Shown: piece by piece, positions 57,288 through 64,000 of the stretch
Numbering within the stretch: the first letter of the stretch is position 1
Layout: each line of letters begins with the position of its first letter
Notes under the pieces: generated by a model
Database searches by the model: none
Told to the model about the DNA's origin: nothing
Seen by the model: only the letters and a program-made list of their open reading frames with translations
IMG/VR virus record: IMGVR_UViG_3300050025_000126
Span: 43,277 to 107,276 of that record
DNA: 64,000 nt
Source: a virus
Reading direction: 5' to 3' (one strand)
Made by a program: the position numbers and the translations under genes

Positions 57288-57986
57288 TTAGGTATCTTCA
57301 ATCTTTACGTCGCTAAAGTAATTAAGAACTTGGGCAAATGCATCAACTAGAACTTCTGGATGTTGATGTGTGAATCCGGTCCATTTTTGGCACCTTACGT
57401 TCATCCCATTTTGCTTATCCAAAACTTCAATAAGCTCTTCCATGGTGCGAGCCTTATTGAGTTGCCGCTTGATTACCTTGTGCAAGCCTAATTTGTCTTT
57501 GAGAACCTGGACTCCATTGAATAGAGTTACGACCTTGCCTTCTTCGAGTTCTTTTAGGGCATCTTCTACTGCTACTCCATACTCTGCGCCTGTGAATTTC
57601 TTACTGTCTGCACCATAGTCGTCGAGAGTGGGTACGTAATGTTTGCCGTTTTCTTCTACCACATCGCCAATTGGAGCAAGTGTAGACAAATCTCCTACTT
57701 CTTTGAATGGGGTTATGCATTTAACATCTCTTGCATCCAGCAGTTGAGCCTTTAAGAAACGAACAGAACATTGGTCAGAGTCGAACCCACAGCCGTTATC
57801 AGGATAATCGTTTGACAAATACATATCACACTTGTTTATGAGTGCGTCTACAGCTGAATTAGTATCTAGCTCCTGCTTAGCTTCCTTATCGCCCGCTAAA
57901 GATTTGGTTGCTAATTCTTGTAGCGCCGCTTCCCAGTCTTTATAGATACGAGTAAACTCCAAAGAACCAGGTTTGATTTCTTCCAT
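57288..57986 (-). CDS. Hypothetical protein, paralogue of the next gene
   Basis: A 232-residue acidic protein. Residues about 108-175 (VVEENGKHYVPTLDDYG ... LFNGVQVLKDKLGLHKVIKRQL) match the C-terminal region of the gene at 57988 (VIEENGQQYKVHYVDMPN ... LSNGIQVFKDGALIRKVIKSAL). The N-terminal part has a Cys-rich patch (NKCDMYL ... NGCGFDSDQC). After its TAA the frame stays open for 33 more coding-like codons. Function unknown. Confidence 0.55.
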   Translation of the reverse strand: MEEIKPGSLEFTRIYKDWEAALQELATKSLAGDKEAKQELDTNSAVDALINKCDMYLSNDYPDNGCGFDSDQCSVRFLKAQLLDARDVKCITPFKEVGDLSTLAPIGDVVEENGKHYVPTLDDYGADSKKFTGAEYGVAVEDALKELEEGKVVTLFNGVQVLKDKLGLHKVIKRQLNKARTMEELIEVLDKQNGMNVRCQKWTGFTHQHPEVLVDAFAQVLNYFSDVKIEDT

Positions 57987-57987
57987 T

Positions 57988-59034
57988 TTACTTAATCCTC
58001 AATATTGATTGTAACGTTGGGTATCTCGTTGTTGCCTCTAACGCATTATTCTGAGTAATTGTAGACATCTGGTCATTGCTAGGGAACGGTATCCTACCCG
58101 GAATGTTTGTGTTGCTTGTTAGCGCGCTCTTGATTACTTTTCGTATCAAGGCCCCGTCTTTAAACACCTGGATACCATTGCTTAATAGACAGGTTGCTTT
58201 GTCTGCCATTTTTCTGATCTTACCACCATCCATAATGCCGAATTCGTCGATATTGGGCATATCTACGTAGTGGACCTTGTATTGTTGTCCGTTTTCTTCT
58301 ATGACGCTTTTTTCGGCTGGTAAGGTTAGGGTAACTGGACCTGTAGGGATAGGCTTTTTAACTTGTTGCGTCTTTTGTGCTGGCTTGGGAGCGGGCTTAA
58401 CGGTTGGCTTTGCTTGAACTACCTCCTCGGGTACCTTTCGGGTCTGTAGCTGTGGGCGCTTGGCCGGGGCTACAGGAGGCTTCTTTGCCGGTGCTGGGGG
58501 TACGGGGGCAACTTGCTTTGGAACGGGCTTAGGTTGCAACTGGGGCGCTTTGGGAGCGTCTAGAAGCTTGGGTGTCTTTAGGATTCTGTTGGCTAGTTCT
58601 CTAAGGGCCGTAATTTCATCTGGAGAAAAGTCTTTTTCGACTTCTGACGTTACAACTGGAGCAGGCCCAGCCCCAGAAAGGATTAGATATTGCTTCTTGA
58701 CAAAATCTTTTAGCTCTGCTTCAACTTCTAATACTAATTCGCTGTCACCGTTGAAGAAATGCCCCTTAATCAATTCCCGGTAAAGAATGGCCTTTGACAG
58801 CCTGCGTTCTGCTTCGGCGAATTCGTTATCTAATTCTGTTGCTTCTTCTACTGGACGTGTCTCTAAATCTTCGATAGCCGAATCGGGTTCTGGGCCTGGC
58901 TCTGGATAAGTACCATCGTCTGGAAGTAAAGATTCCGGTTCTTGTACAGGAGCAGTTTCAAAACCGTATTCCTGCATTATTTGTTCGGCGGCTTTATCTT
59001 CAGTAAGCGGCGCGTCAGTATCAAGTAGGCCCAT
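57988..59034 (-). CDS. Hypothetical protein with Pro-rich linker
   Basis: A 348-residue protein: acidic N-terminus (Glu/Pro-rich), helical middle (about 75-150), a Pro/Lys/Ala-rich linker (about 165-230) and a C-terminal domain shared with the downstream gene. This build suggests a scaffold that links partners through a flexible arm. It is transcribed from the consensus-like promoter at 59042-59069. Confidence 0.55.
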   Translation of the reverse strand: MGLLDTDAPLTEDKAAEQIMQEYGFETAPVQEPESLLPDDGTYPEPGPEPDSAIEDLETRPVEEATELDNEFAEAERRLSKAILYRELIKGHFFNGDSELVLEVEAELKDFVKKQYLILSGAGPAPVVTSEVEKDFSPDEITALRELANRILKTPKLLDAPKAPQLQPKPVPKQVAPVPPAPAKKPPVAPAKRPQLQTRKVPEEVVQAKPTVKPAPKPAQKTQQVKKPIPTGPVTLTLPAEKSVIEENGQQYKVHYVDMPNIDEFGIMDGGKIRKMADKATCLLSNGIQVFKDGALIRKVIKSALTSNTNIPGRIPFPSNDQMSTITQNNALEATTRYPTLQSILRIK

Positions 59035-59041
59035 TTTTATA

Positions 59042-59069
59042 ATTATACTCCGTTGTTAGAAAATGTCAA
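59042..59069 (-). promoter_or_regulatory. Consensus sigma70 promoter
   Basis: TTGACA (59064-59069), 16-base spacer ending AACGGAG, TATAAT (59042-59047), minus strand. Both boxes match consensus exactly, the strongest promoter in the window. It drives the operon running towards the polymerase genes. Confidence 0.8.
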
Positions 59070-59076
59070 CAGAAAA

Positions 59077-59721
59077 TCAACAATATCCCGTTTTAGCAAA
59101 GATTTCATGTTGAGAGTTGCCCATAAACCCAGGTGCCACTCCTAAAGCGGTCAGACACAAATGACTGACTTCGTGCTTTACTAATCCAAGGAAGGTAGTT
59201 TTGTCTGCTACGATTTTCTTATCGTAAACTACGTAGATGTTTTGCCCTTCTTGAATGCCCAATGCCTTGCCACTAAACGACTGGTTGCCGTATACAATCA
59301 CCTTAGACGAACAAATAATGGTAGCCCCGCTAAAAGCACTAGCAATGAGAGCCTGAGCAGAATTGGCAGTTAGGTTTAGGTTCTTGATTGCCCAATCCTT
59401 CCAAAAGAATGCCGCATCGTCACAAACTTGGTCAATGTCTCTAAACGGAACATCTACCACATCATTAGGCAACACAGCCGTTCCTAGCCTAGTCTGAAAA
59501 GCGTTATTCCAGGTCTCAATGAACATTGCCCTCCAAACATATCTAGTAGCAATTAAAGCAAGGAACACGGCGGCCACAATTCCAAAGACTAAGAACCCCT
59601 GCTGGTCATAGCCATGGACGCTTGCGTATGTAATAGCCTTAACAGCCGCTCCACCAATGATAGCTACAATTAATGCCCAGGGCCAACTGTCAGTGAATGT
59701 TATAATTGATTTCTTTACCAT
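59077..59721 (-). CDS. Membrane-anchored zinc metalloprotease-like protein
   Basis: A 214-residue protein. Two membrane helices (residues about 13-31 and 42-60) are followed by a soluble domain with HEVSH at 183-187, the HEXXH zincin signature, within LVKHEVSHLCLTALG, and a possible third ligand at His205/Glu206. Such an enzyme could process envelope or phage proteins at the membrane. No known phage family comes to mind. Coupled closely to the ribonucleotide reductase gene (12 bases). Confidence 0.65.
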   Translation of the reverse strand: MVKKSIITFTDSWPWALIVAIIGGAAVKAITYASVHGYDQQGFLVFGIVAAVFLALIATRYVWRAMFIETWNNAFQTRLGTAVLPNDVVDVPFRDIDQVCDDAAFFWKDWAIKNLNLTANSAQALIASAFSGATIICSSKVIVYGNQSFSGKALGIQEGQNIYVVYDKKIVADKTTFLGLVKHEVSHLCLTALGVAPGFMGNSQHEIFAKTGYC

Positions 59722-59733
59722 TTTGTTTTCTCC

Positions 59734-62577
59734 TTAACGAACAGGGCAACTTCCTGACTCACATTCGGTTCCTTCAATTGTTCCAGCTTCTTCTATATTA
59801 TCAAAATCAATAGGCTTTACTTTAGCAGACAGCTTTTCATATTGTTCTTCTGTAATTGCTTCCTTTGGAGCCTGTACAAACCCATGGCCCGTATGTCTTA
59901 GGAAGCTGACGGTCTTGATTTCGGACAGGTTGTTTGTAAGCCATTCTTTAATAGCTGGGATATCTCCATCTTTATAGTAGGCCGTTACAGAAATACTTTG
60001 GTCTGCCCAGTGTTTTTGAGCCATCTTTACTGCGTCTAGTTGTTTCCAAGTATCGAATCCTGAATCAGCGCATGGAACACCCTCAGGAGTCTTTACATAG
60101 AAATCGACGACCATAGTGTCGGGATCTAGGCTACCATCTAGACGCTTTTGAGGTTCGATATGGTGCCCGGCTTTTTGTAGTTTAGGCACTAACGGGTCGT
60201 TACCAGCGATTCTTATGCGTTGAATGAAATATTTGCTGTACGCTGGATGAATTCCTTCACACGGACTATCAAAGGCCTTGCTCAAGCTACCTGAAGGCTT
60301 GATTACGGTTGTTCTGACACTAGGGTCTATATTTAGCTCTTTGGAGTAAGTGATATTCTCTTCTTGAATTTTTGCGTATACGTAATCGAGAATGTCTGGA
60401 TTAAACAAATCTAGCCTTTGTAGGCACCCTGTGATTCCTGTCCCAATACGATGGTTTCTATTAACCACTTCCTGTACTTGGGGCCAGTGGTACTTTTCCA
60501 TCGATACCCGCTTGCCCCAACGATGCATCAGCCTAGCAGCTTCTGCAAACTCATTCTTGTCTGTAATGAAAGTGAGGTTAATATCCTGTAGATTGCAAGA
60601 TTCAGCATTTTCTAAGGTGGCTTCCCCGCAATTGCTTACATGTAGACCGCCAGTCCAATAGGTATGATCCTCTGATTCAACTGTAATGTCAAAGACTGGT
60701 TCCTCTTTGATTGGTATGACCTCTACAATGTCAAAGGTCTTTTTGGGTGTTTTTTCTTTATGAATTTTAACAACTATGGTCTGTAGCTTTTCTGCTTTAT
60801 AAGAGTGTACGAATCCGATTAGTTGTTCAAATTTTCTTTTGCCAGCCCCATAAGCGATGTTTAGGTCGTAACTCTGCCTACAAGTATACTTGCCGTTGTT
60901 GAACTCTATCTCTTTCGACCTATTGGTAGTGTAATACGAAGCTATTCCTAACGAAGATAGCATTTCCTGAACAGCCTCAATAACAAAGAATGAAGTAGCC
61001 TTTAAAACTACTCTACCTCCTGGAGTAGAACCATTAGCTGAATACAAACCGCGAAGAAATCCTCGTACCTTCTTTTCGTTGCCATACCTAAACCGGTCGG
61101 GAACTTTCCTGTCATAGGTTTTAGGAAGGGGGCCTTGTATTGTAGTTTTGATCTCCCAAGAAAAGGGACCGACGCCGGGTCTATAGACTTTAAACAGGTG
61201 AGAAACTTCACTATTCTTTACAATGCATTCGTCTTTTTCGCCAATACAAAGTAGCGTTAAATCGCCCGATGCCTTGTGCGTCGTTCCGTCTCCAAACACC
61301 ATTCCGTCCATGACATCCTGAGGTTCTAACGGAATCGGTACCCCCAGATATGGGGGAAGACATATGTCAATATTTTTTGCTTTCTTGGCCTCTACCTTTA
61401 CACCATTCGATACAACTCTATGGTTTTCTGTGCCGTAAAAAGTTCCAGCTTTTGTTTTGTAGGCGTTTACCTGTTTTGTCCCGGTATTTGTTTTCTTAAT
61501 TACGCTAGTCCAGCGTGTTCCGGACCATATAAGATCTCCAACATTAATTTTTTCTATTGTAGAAATGCCATTTGGTGTTAGAACAGTTGCCCATCCGGGC
61601 TGACATGGATTTACTACTGCTGCATAGTCTTTCTTTTCTTCTCCCATACGACCGTACTTGCGAATGTTTGGAAGATTGATAATACCAAATGCTTCACCTT
61701 GCTTATAAGTCTCCCAGAACAGAGGTCTCAGGTCGTGCTCTACATCTGAGGCAACGATTGAAAAGTTAGCCATGCTTCGATAGGTTGGTATTGACCCAAG
61801 GTCCCAACGCTTAGCCTTGAGAAATTCGCGGTCCCATGCATCGCCTTGAATTAGTATCGCACTTCTACGCACATTTCCTGACACTACCATCTGTGCAACA
61901 CAACAGATAAGGTCCGCCATGTCAATTGGTCGTAGCTTCTTACCTTGTCTAGCCGTAAATACTCCACATAGGTTTTCTACCATACGAACCAAAGGCCTAG
62001 GACCTGAACTAATGCCACCAAACCCAGCAATAATCTCCCCAGGTCCTCTTACACAGATCGTACTATAACTAAATCCCTTGCCAGTGACAAACCAAGCTTC
62101 TAAAACCTTGTACAGTAACCGACACCATCCTTCTCTTGTGTCAGGAACAATAAAATCCGTATCCTTAGTTAAACGATGGGTGATAACAACATCCTTCTTA
62201 ATCTTAGGAAGTTGGTCTACGTATTTGGACTCAACACTAAACCCAACTCCTCCACCTAGCATAAGAAGGTCTGCTGCAATTACTAAATTGTTCCAGTCGT
62301 CTCCTAAGAATCCCCAGCAATTAGTGAGCGCTGCCCCACCTAACTTACTCTGATTCTTGGTCCCAGAAATCCAAAGGCCCCTTCCCGCAGGAGATGCCTT
62401 GCGCTCCAGCATAAAATATCGCAGACGTTCAATTTCCTTGTCTGTTACGTTATGCCCCCTTACATTACCTGTAATTACTCGTTCTACAATTTCGGGGTAG
62501 GTTTCAATTCTATTTCCGAAAGGTCTAGCATAAGTCCTGGAAATTACTACGTTAGCTAGATTACTAATTTGTGACAT
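59734..62577 (-). CDS. nrdJ: Ribonucleotide reductase, class II (adenosylcobalamin), with intein
   Basis: I choose ATG 62577 (947 residues; MSQISNL), as the longer frame overlaps the upstream gene more. The mature enzyme (about 622 residues after splicing) resembles monomeric class II reductases: ASPAGRGLWISG, GGGVGFSVES, SGNVRRSA, NP-CGEATLENAESCN active site, and the redox tail CESGSCPVR. No NrdB/NrdD-activase partner is nearby, as expected for class II. It makes dNTPs from NTPs using vitamin B12, independent of oxygen. The intein interrupts the catalytic NP-C motif. Confidence 0.85.
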   Translation of the reverse strand: MSQISNLANVVISRTYARPFGNRIETYPEIVERVITGNVRGHNVTDKEIERLRYFMLERKASPAGRGLWISGTKNQSKLGGAALTNCWGFLGDDWNNLVIAADLLMLGGGVGFSVESKYVDQLPKIKKDVVITHRLTKDTDFIVPDTREGWCRLLYKVLEAWFVTGKGFSYSTICVRGPGEIIAGFGGISSGPRPLVRMVENLCGVFTARQGKKLRPIDMADLICCVAQMVVSGNVRRSAILIQGDAWDREFLKAKRWDLGSIPTYRSMANFSIVASDVEHDLRPLFWETYKQGEAFGIINLPNIRKYGRMGEEKKDYAAVVNPCQPGWATVLTPNGISTIEKINVGDLIWSGTRWTSVIKKTNTGTKQVNAYKTKAGTFYGTENHRVVSNGVKVEAKKAKNIDICLPPYLGVPIPLEPQDVMDGMVFGDGTTHKASGDLTLLCIGEKDECIVKNSEVSHLFKVYRPGVGPFSWEIKTTIQGPLPKTYDRKVPDRFRYGNEKKVRGFLRGLYSANGSTPGGRVVLKATSFFVIEAVQEMLSSLGIASYYTTNRSKEIEFNNGKYTCRQSYDLNIAYGAGKRKFEQLIGFVHSYKAEKLQTIVVKIHKEKTPKKTFDIVEVIPIKEEPVFDITVESEDHTYWTGGLHVSNCGEATLENAESCNLQDINLTFITDKNEFAEAARLMHRWGKRVSMEKYHWPQVQEVVNRNHRIGTGITGCLQRLDLFNPDILDYVYAKIQEENITYSKELNIDPSVRTTVIKPSGSLSKAFDSPCEGIHPAYSKYFIQRIRIAGNDPLVPKLQKAGHHIEPQKRLDGSLDPDTMVVDFYVKTPEGVPCADSGFDTWKQLDAVKMAQKHWADQSISVTAYYKDGDIPAIKEWLTNNLSEIKTVSFLRHTGHGFVQAPKEAITEEQYEKLSAKVKPIDFDNIEEAGTIEGTECESGSCPVR
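60631..61605 (-). mobile_element. Intein in the ribonucleotide reductase active site
   Basis: Codes for residues 325-649 (325 residues). Begins CQPGWATVLT, has GTENHRVV (block B), two LAGLIDADG-like motifs (MDGMVFGDGT about 423-432; FLRGLYSANG about 507-516, the second lacking its acidic residue) and ends GGLHVSN then Cys. The penultimate His of most inteins is Ser here. The +1 Cys is the enzyme's own active-site residue. Confidence 0.85.
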
Positions 62578-62830
62578 TTTTCTTAAAGACTCCATAATAC
62601 AGTAAAATGACCCAACACATAAAACCAACTAGATAATTGCAAAACAAAACCGTGCTGAACCCATAGGACAACAGCAAGAACAAATATTGTACCATAGTAC
62701 CAAGGCAAATGACAAGGGAGATATCGACCGGAGTGCCTAAAGATTTGCCAGCTTTGATAGTTCTAATTACAGCTGGTAAGGCGGCGAAAGCAAACAGTGC
62801 TCCGCCAATAAGACCTAGGAGGGAGAGCAT
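62564..62830 (-). CDS. SemiSWEET/PQ-loop-like three-helix membrane protein
   Basis: An 88-residue protein with three membrane helices. Residues 5-40 (GLIGGALFAFAALPAVIRTI and KAGKSLG) match the PQ-loop/SemiSWEET pattern of a helix ending in P, then R-x-I-K-x-x-K-S. Full SemiSWEETs are about 90 residues and work as dimers moving sugars. Rare in phages. It overlaps the resolvase gene by 1 base and the reductase by 14. Confidence 0.6.
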   Translation of the reverse strand: MLSLLGLIGGALFAFAALPAVIRTIKAGKSLGTPVDISLVICLGTMVQYLFLLLSYGFSTVLFCNYLVGFMCWVILLYYGVFKKNVTN

Positions 62831-63432
62831 TACTTACCGTCACAAACAGAACAGCCTTTGATATATGCCGACCCTAGACAGATAGCGTCAGCAATGTCAT
62901 TGTCCTTGATCTTGAAGTCTAAATTGTAATTCTCATTTACCCACCTTACCGACAAATGTTTCTTGGTGATCTTGCCCTTAATTCCGAGCTTTGCCTTGTC
63001 CATTTTTCTGCCAGCACTAGCAGCCAAAGACTTTTCCACATTGAGTTTATGATTTGCCTTCTTGTCTTCCTTGGACATGGCCATGCCAATAGTTTTACAC
63101 CACTCTGAGCTATTGACATAAAAGACCTTGCCGTTAAAATATGTGGATAGACGAATTAGCAAATTACAATGTAAAAACTCAAGGACCTTTTGGGTGTATC
63201 TTGCCCTTGACCCATTGGTCTCTTCAACCACAATCACGTCTGGTTTTTCGTTATCTGCTAGTTCCAAAAGACGTTGCGTCATAGCTTCTGTGGCATACAA
63301 ATAATTCCAAGGATAGGTACCATACTCCTGGATTTTTTGTGGATTCTGAATTAGGCCGTGTCTGACTAGCTTTCCTTCTTCAAACACAGCCCACCCGGTT
63401 TTAGTAGAAACGTCTAGCGCTAAGACCTTCAT
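62830..63432 (-). CDS. RuvC-like Holliday junction resolvase
   Basis: A 200-residue RNase H-fold protein: LALDVSTKTGWAVF with the first catalytic Asp, VIVVEETN with the Glu, and a C-terminal IKDNDIADAICLG with the final Asp pair. It should cut four-way junctions before packaging. RuvC-type rather than the Endo VII type, although an Endo VII-like protein is also encoded at 5309. One-base overlap with the downstream membrane gene. Confidence 0.75.
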   Translation of the reverse strand: MKVLALDVSTKTGWAVFEEGKLVRHGLIQNPQKIQEYGTYPWNYLYATEAMTQRLLELADNEKPDVIVVEETNGSRARYTQKVLEFLHCNLLIRLSTYFNGKVFYVNSSEWCKTIGMAMSKEDKKANHKLNVEKSLAASAGRKMDKAKLGIKGKITKKHLSVRWVNENYNLDFKIKDNDIADAICLGSAYIKGCSVCDGK

Positions 63433-63438
63433 GAGGAC

Positions 63439-63798
63439 TTAAGATTGCTTCTCTTCTTCTAGAAGTCGCTTGGCCGCTGCGCTTAGAAAGACCTCGGCAT
63501 CGGGCACATCCTCACCTCTTGATTTTAGGTTGTCTACCAAAAACTCAATCTTAGTAGTGTTTACCTTCTTGCCCTCGGTATAGCCCTTGTTGGCTTCCTT
63601 GACTTGTTCCTTTAGCTTGGCTAAATCGGGGTCCATCTTCTGGGCCATATCAAGCATAACGGTGGCAATCGCGACACTGGTAATCTCTTTATAGATAACC
63701 TCTGTCTTTGCTGCTAGCTGGCTCTGACGCCATTCCTCTGGCAGAATCTTGGCGTACTTCTTTAACTGCTTTTGTCGGGAATCTTCTTCTACTGACAT
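63439..63798 (-). CDS. Hypothetical helical protein
   Basis: A 119-residue charged helical protein with no recognised motif. GAGACCGAACC precedes the ATG, which overlaps the end of the upstream gene by 10 bases. Six bases separate it from the resolvase gene. Confidence 0.55.
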   Translation of the reverse strand: MSVEEDSRQKQLKKYAKILPEEWRQSQLAAKTEVIYKEITSVAIATVMLDMAQKMDPDLAKLKEQVKEANKGYTEGKKVNTTKIEFLVDNLKSRGEDVPDAEVFLSAAAKRLLEEEKQS

Positions 63799-64000
63799 GG
63801 TTCGGTCTCCTTCTTTCCGTGATGTTCTAAACAGTCCTCAGTTATACAATTACCTTCGTGGTCTACTTGGACGAATCCACACCCCTCACAGATTACATTT
63901 GCGTATAATCCGTTTTTGGTATCTTCTGGTGTTGAATGACCCTTGTGGTCTCCATAGTCGTCACCAAAGTTATCGATTGAACATTGTTTGCAAAAATCTG
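63789..64000 (-). CDS. Zinc-ribbon protein, 3' part only (runs off the right edge)
   Basis: The last 70 codons of a gene beginning beyond the window, ending with TAG at 63789. Visible Cys pairs CKQC and CEGCG, plus CITEDC, indicate one or two zinc-binding ribbons; the segment is acidic and Gly-rich. The start and function cannot be seen. Confidence 0.6.
   Translation of the reverse strand, partial: DFCKQCSIDNFGDDYGDHKGHSTPEDTKNGLYANVICEGCGFVQVDHEGNCITEDCLEHHGKKETEPCQ

Noticed and set aside
1-64000. TAG stop-codon reassignment suggested by CUA-like loops
   Set aside because: Long genes are intact under the standard code and several (for example those ending at 2750, 22512 and 28317) use TAG at sensible ends.
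1-64000. CRISPR array
   Set aside because: No regularly spaced direct repeats were seen; the only clear tandem repeat is coding (26554-26601).
1-64000. Rho-independent terminators between convergent genes
   Set aside because: Convergent pairs abut or overlap by up to 23 bases (3231/3232, 6267/6289, 26120/26123, 33287/33309, 36681/36684) and I saw no GC hairpin followed by a T run at these points.

Overview
The window is a segment of a large tailed-phage genome, most likely a contractile-tailed, jumbo-class virus of a Gram-negative bacterium. Evidence for this: a giant baseplate-J type protein with downstream baseplate and fibre genes; a self-encoded replisome (family-C DNA polymerase, DnaB-type helicase, DnaG-type primase, RecA-like recombinase, single-strand binding protein, RuvC-like resolvase, ribonucleotide reductase); RNA-gene clusters; free-standing HNH endonucleases; two inteins; lipoproteins with a lipobox; and near-consensus sigma70 promoters. 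Genes are packed with 1-23 base overlaps. Both edges cut through genes. The host cannot be named from this sequence.

Layout. 1-11.8 kb is a mosaic: short minus-strand early-type units (two nucleotidyltransferases, HNH genes, a WGR-domain DNA ligase, DUF3310, repeat-module proteins) alternate with plus-strand late-type units. 10.29-10.88 kb holds a non-coding array of tRNA-like and other structured RNAs. 11.8-29.8 kb is the plus-strand late region: a 2313-residue baseplate J protein with a kelch propeller, more baseplate/tail genes, a second kelch protein, fibre-type proteins and a tailspike. Its last 2.5 kb (about 27.35-29.85 kb) is strikingly GC-rich and looks recently acquired. One minus-strand lipoprotein sits inside this region. 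29.85-63.8 kb is almost all minus strand: exonuclease, BCS1-like AAA protein, an NAD+ reconstitution pair, two RNA ligases, a second RNA cluster (38.84-39.65 kb), a HAD phosphatase, ClpP-like protease, replisome, the split DnaE, phosphoesterase, membrane metalloprotease, class II ribonucleotide reductase, a SemiSWEET-like transporter and a RuvC-like resolvase. Two plus-strand genes (a VanY-like lysin and an HNH gene) interrupt it.

Control. Minus-strand units begin at sigma70-like promoters (TTGAC-16/17-TATAAT). Plus-strand units begin just after a shared element, consensus ARYAATCTT. At six divergent intergenes the two lie back to back, and at four the exact 15-mer GTCAACAACAATCTT fuses the complement of the early -35 box to the plus-strand element. 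I read this as an early/late switch.

Best candidates for something new: (1) the DNA polymerase III alpha gene split by an ATGA overlap so that the predicted catalytic aspartates lie on two polypeptides, the first ending in a Hint/split-intein-like tail; (2) the overlapping early/late promoter element; (3) the two structured-RNA arrays with non-canonical tRNA-like folds; (4) a three-gene family built of repeated GD-W-YRRK modules; (5) a likely NARP1-type NAD+ recovery operon next to RNA-repair genes.
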